From positions 2,666,001-2,730,000 of the forward strand of contig NZ_CP119785.1 in NCBI RefSeq assembly GCF_029338235.1: a stretch of 64,000 nt of DNA, in the 5' to 3' direction. Under the pieces are notes generated by a model. The model saw only the letters and a list, made by a program, of their open reading frames with translations. It was not told the DNA's origin and searched no databases. The translations under genes and the position numbers were made by a program. The DNA comes from Haloarcula rara (GTDB lineage: Archaea; Halobacteriota; Halobacteria; Halobacteriales; Haloarculaceae). Shown here piece after piece: positions 61,558 through 64,000 of the stretch (its first letter is position 1; every line of letters starts with the position of its first letter).

Positions 61558-61890
61558 TTGTGTTGATACCCAGTCCCCACCTGTGGCGTCCGGCGCCGTT
61601 CGGTAGCCTGAATACTCCGGTCTATAATCAACTCACGTCCACACTCTGATTAGTAGTTTTGGCTGAAATTATTACAGATGAAAATATCTCCTGGTCGAAG
61701 TGGAACGATATGCTGGGATAACTAGCATTACGGGCGTTGGGGCCCATGTTGACCATCGAGTGGCCGATGAAATCGAGTTCAAAAGTAGATATTCGGCCGA
61801 ACATGATTTTTCCTGTCACTGTCACACAGCCGACACTGCCATCACTGTCGGTGTCGACATCGCGCGCGTACGCACCGAGCGTCATAGCCG
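61558..61890. other. AT-rich intergenic region
   Basis: This gap of about 330 nt holds the promoter of the large surface protein (AT-rich 61620-61700). A minus-strand ORF (61628-61885) is discussed under rejected items. No RNA or repeat was recognised. Confidence 0.45.
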
Positions 61891-62196
61891 CTACGGTCGC
61901 CGGAAAGTGTACGTGACGGTCGCGTCGTCCGCGCGGACATGTATCTCGCCGGCGTCGTGGTCGAATCGGAGTTCGTCGGCTGGGCCGTCGAAACCGTGCA
62001 GCGGCATCCCGCTGTCGACACATCCCTCGGCGTCGACGGAGAAAAACGCCGACCGGCTAAACTCCACGAAGAGCGTTCCGTCCCGGGTTTCGGTCACGCG
62101 GTCCGTGCCGGCGAACTGTTCGAGATGCTTCCGAAGGGGCTCGCGGTCTGTCGGGTCGACAGTCTCGCCACCGTCGGCAGTGGGTTCGTCGGACAT
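61891..62196 (-). CDS. small conserved-looking haloarchaeal protein
   Basis: A 101-aa acidic protein. M-S-D-E-P-T-A-D-G-G-E-T begins the chosen frame; in-frame Mets 5 and 8 codons upstream are alternatives. It alternates beta segments (G-T-L-F-V-E-F-S-R-S-A-F-F-S-V-D and A-T-V-T-Y-T-F) and ends R-R-P. The composition fits the core genome, so it is likely real, but I cannot name the family. Confidence 0.6.
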   Translation of the reverse strand: MSDEPTADGGETVDPTDREPLRKHLEQFAGTDRVTETRDGTLFVEFSRSAFFSVDAEGCVDSGMPLHGFDGPADELRFDHDAGEIHVRADDATVTYTFRRP

Positions 62197-62280
62197 ACAG
62201 ACAGTTGGCATGCCGGCCACTACTGGCTTGTGCCAGTGTCACTCATGGTCCACACTCACGCGTCCGAGCCCCTTCGTTGC

Positions 62281-62289
62281 GTTTAAATA
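62281..62289 (+). promoter_or_regulatory. strong TATA box ahead of tRNA-Ser and the S13 operon
   Basis: GTTTAAATA is the best TATA match in the region. It lies about 87 nt before the tRNA, so the primary transcript would have a processed 5' leader. No other strong box is seen before the tRNA, so it probably drives the tRNA and the ribosomal genes together. Confidence 0.45.
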
Positions 62290-62375
62290 CAACCCCGAGA
62301 TACGTACGAACAGACTCGTGTAGGGGGACCGGCTCCCGAGTCCGTGTGCTGCGGGCGCGAGTATCAAGCAAGCGT

Positions 62376-62460
62376 GTCGTGGTAGCCAAGCCTGGCCCAA
62401 GGCGCAGGGTTGCTAACTCTGTGGCGTACAGCCTCCTGGGTTCGAATCCCAGCCACGACG
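62376..62460 (+). tRNA. tRNA-Ser (anticodon GCT)
   Basis: The acceptor stem GTCGTGG pairs with CCACGAC. The anticodon stem is CAGGG/CTCTG around the loop TTGCTAA, giving anticodon GCT at 62412-62414. A long variable arm, as in all tRNA-Ser, and a T-arm GGTTCGAATCC follow. The discriminator is G at 62460 and CCA is not encoded. It stands just before the S13 gene, a common haloarchaeal arrangement. Confidence 0.95.
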
Positions 62461-62479
62461 CTCACCCAACCACCAACAT

Positions 62480-63007
62480 ATGAGTGCAGAAGACCCAGAC
62501 GCGGGCGAAGACGTGGATGAGGAGGAGGACATCCGCTACTTCGTTCGCATCGGACAGACAGACCTCGACGGCACGAAGTCCGTCGAGCGAGCACTGACAG
62601 AACTGAACGGCATCGGCCACCGCGCCGCCCGCATCATCGCCCAGCGCGCTGACGTGGACCGCCGCGCGGTCTTCGGTAAGCTGGACGACGACGTCATCGA
62701 CGAGGTCGTCGACCAGGTCCAGAACTTCGCCGACAACGTCCCCGAGTGGATGACCAACCACCAGAAGGACTACTTCACCGGTGAGACCACCCACGAGACG
62801 GGTAACGACCTCCAGCTCACCCGTCGGCAGGACATCAACCGCATGAAGATGATAGACTCCTACCGCGGCGTCCGTCACAAGCGCGGCCAGAAGGTCCGCG
62901 GCCAGCGCACGAAGTCCACCGGTCGTACCGAGGGGACCATCGGCGTCAACGTCGAGGCCATCAAGGAAGAACAGGCAGAGGAAGCTGCCGCGGAGGATGA
63001 CGAATAA
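62480..63007 (+). CDS. rps13: 30S ribosomal protein S13
   Basis: A 175-aa S13 of archaeal type. The core shows F-V-R-I-G-Q-T-D-L-D-G-T-K-S-V, L-N-G-I-G-H-R-A-A-R-I-I and the C-terminal R-G-V-R-H-K-R-G-Q-K-V-R-G-Q-R-T-K-S-T-G. Acidic ends at both termini are the halophilic adaptation. It lies 19 nt after the tRNA and its last base overlaps the S4 start. Confidence 0.96.
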   Translation: MSAEDPDAGEDVDEEEDIRYFVRIGQTDLDGTKSVERALTELNGIGHRAARIIAQRADVDRRAVFGKLDDDVIDEVVDQVQNFADNVPEWMTNHQKDYFTGETTHETGNDLQLTRRQDINRMKMIDSYRGVRHKRGQKVRGQRTKSTGRTEGTIGVNVEAIKEEQAEEAAAEDDE

Positions 63008-63522
63008 TGGCGCTCGGTTCCAACACGAAGTTCTACGAGACGCCGAACCACCCCTACCAGGGCGAGCGAATCGCCGACGAGAGCAACCTCCTCGGCCGCT
63101 ACGGCCTGAAAAACAAGGAGGAGCTCTGGCGCGCCCAGTCCGAGCTGCGTGGCTACCGCCGCGAGGCCCGGAAACTGCTGGGCAGCACCGAGGGGACCGA
63201 CCTCGAGGCCGAGGAGTTCCTCGCCCGCCTCAAGCGCTACGGCATCCTCAACGAGCAGGACCAGCTCGACGACGTCCTGTCGCTTGACGTCACCGACGTC
63301 CTCGAACGCCGGCTCCAGACGGTCGTCTACCGCAAGGGCTACGCGAACACGCCCGAGCAGGCGCGACAGTTCATCGTCCACGGCCACATCGAGCTCGACG
63401 ACGCACGCGTCACCCGACCGTCGATGAAGGTCGACGTGGCCGTCGAGAGCTCGGTCGGCTTCGACGAGAACAGCTCGCTGTCGGACGAACTACACCCTGA
63501 GCGCGCGGAGGCCCAAGAATGA
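63007..63522 (+). CDS. rps4: 30S ribosomal protein S4
   Basis: A 171-aa archaeal S4. The S4 RNA-binding domain includes [10 protein letters not shown] near residue 120. N-terminal part is [14 protein letters not shown]. Overlaps S13 by one base (TAATG) and S11 by 4 nt (ATGA). Confidence 0.96.
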   Translation: MALGSNTKFYETPNHPYQGERIADESNLLGRYGLKNKEELWRAQSELRGYRREARKLLGSTEGTDLEAEEFLARLKRYGILNEQDQLDDVLSLDVTDVLERRLQTVVYRKGYANTPEQARQFIVHGHIELDDARVTRPSMKVDVAVESSVGFDENSSLSDELHPERAEAQE

Positions 63523-63908
63523 GCGAAGAGACCGAAGACATCTGGGGCATCGCCCACGTCCACGCATCGTTCAACAACACCATCATCACGATTACGGACC
63601 AGACCGGCGCGGAGACGCTCGCGAAGAGCTCCGGCGGGACGGTCGTCAAGCAGAACCGTGACGAAGCGTCGCCGTACGCGGCCATGCAGATGGCCGAGGT
63701 CGTCGCCGAGAAGGCCCTCGACCGCGGCGTCGAGGGCGTCGACGTCCGGGTGCGTGGCCCCGGAGGGAACCTGCAGACCTCCCCAGGGCCGGGCGCCCAG
63801 GCCACCATCCGAGCGCTGGCTCGCGCCGGCCTCGAAATCGGCCGCATCGAGGACGTCACCCCGACGCCCCACGACGGCACCCGCGCACCCAAGAACTCCG
63901 GGTTCTAA
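63519..63908 (+). CDS. rps11: 30S ribosomal protein S11
   Basis: A 129-aa S11 with [27 protein letters not shown] and the C-terminal [10 protein letters not shown]. Complete and of normal length. Coupled to S4 by an ATGA overlap, 3 nt before rpoD. Confidence 0.96.
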   Translation: MSEETEDIWGIAHVHASFNNTIITITDQTGAETLAKSSGGTVVKQNRDEASPYAAMQMAEVVAEKALDRGVEGVDVRVRGPGGNLQTSPGPGAQATIRALARAGLEIGRIEDVTPTPHDGTRAPKNSGF

Positions 63909-63911
63909 CCA

Positions 63912-64000
63912 ATGACACAGGATTACGAGGTTGAGTTCGTCGAACGCGGCGAGCGGGAGTCGCTCGTGCTCGTTCGTGGCATCACGCCGGCCTTCGCCAA
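63912..64000 (+). CDS. rpoD: DNA-directed RNA polymerase subunit D (3' partial)
   Basis: The first 29 codons, [13 protein letters not shown] and on to R-G-I-T-P-A-F-A, match the start of archaeal RNA polymerase subunit D (homologue of bacterial alpha, eukaryotic Rpb3). This is the conserved gene after S11 in archaea. It runs off the right edge. Confidence 0.9.
   Translation, partial: MTQDYEVEFVERGERESLVLVRGITPAFA

Noticed and set aside
61628..61885. Minus-strand ORF of 85 codons starting 5 nt after the stop of the 61891-62196 gene
   Set aside because: Position would suit an operon, but it has low acidic content and unbiased third positions in an AT-rich gap, with no motif. I could not support it as a gene.

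Overview
The window is chromosomal DNA of an extremely halophilic archaeon (class Halobacteria), most like Haloarcula and its relatives. The evidence is high GC with strong C/G third positions, very acidic proteins, many TATA boxes 26-28 nt upstream of start codons (leaderless mRNAs), archaeal-type information genes (TFB, TFS, aIF2-beta, S17e, a tRNA-Ser/S13/S4/S11/RpoD operon), and a crtD-lyeJ-cruF bacterioruberin cluster in the order I recall from Haloarcula japonica. Most of the window is core genome.

Layout. 1-4.6 kb: YihY/BrkB membrane protein (5' end outside the window), small haloarchaeal proteins, a DUF457 membrane hydrolase, a DUF368 polyprenyl-phosphate transporter and an old-yellow-enzyme oxidoreductase. 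4.6-7.9 kb: C50 carotenoid operon. 8-13.2 kb: ZIP transporter, cupin, an AT-rich islet with a small membrane protein, TFS, two coupled zinc/coiled-coil proteins, and a RAD55/KaiC-like ATPase without the Walker A lysine. 13.3-14.2 kb: a beta-RFAP-synthase-like GHMP gene broken by a frameshift. 14.4-23.6 kb: ilvD, a hairpin cluster, a GCS2-family ligase, a riboflavin-pathway reductase, an orphan 7TM sensor kinase and two EamA transporters. 23.6-31.9 kb: a LIV-type ABC transporter operon, proline dehydrogenase, a Bat-type HTH regulator and a P5C-type aldehyde dehydrogenase. Three copies of a CCATGG-centred palindrome lie in the two regulatory gaps, suggesting one proline-uptake and catabolism regulon.

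31.9-34.6 kb is the accessory region. The 3' end of the aldehyde dehydrogenase gene and the 36-aa zinc protein behind it occur twice, 1,995 bp apart and without indels. Between the copies are an 80-bp MITE-like element and an FG-GAP lipoprotein gene. Beyond them are two tandem small zinc proteins and a vestigial tnpB 3' end.

34.7-64 kb: thioredoxin reductase, DUF357, a Tat-exported DUF4397 protein, TFB, aIF2-beta, several UPF/DUF families, a DMT transporter, a UDG-like protein, propionyl-CoA carboxylase (pccB, pccA) with biotin ligase nearby, a universal stress protein, an amidohydrolase, an HD phosphohydrolase, a dual-specificity phosphatase, a four-gene translationally coupled operon (cofD, TIM-barrel DUS-like, citG-like, DUF447), S17e, an ApbC/Mrp carrier, an array of stem-loops sharing an 11-nt loop consensus, moaA, two surface proteins, and tRNA-Ser(GCT) leading the S13-S4-S11-RpoD operon, which runs off the right edge. 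No CRISPR array, rRNA or complete insertion sequence was seen.
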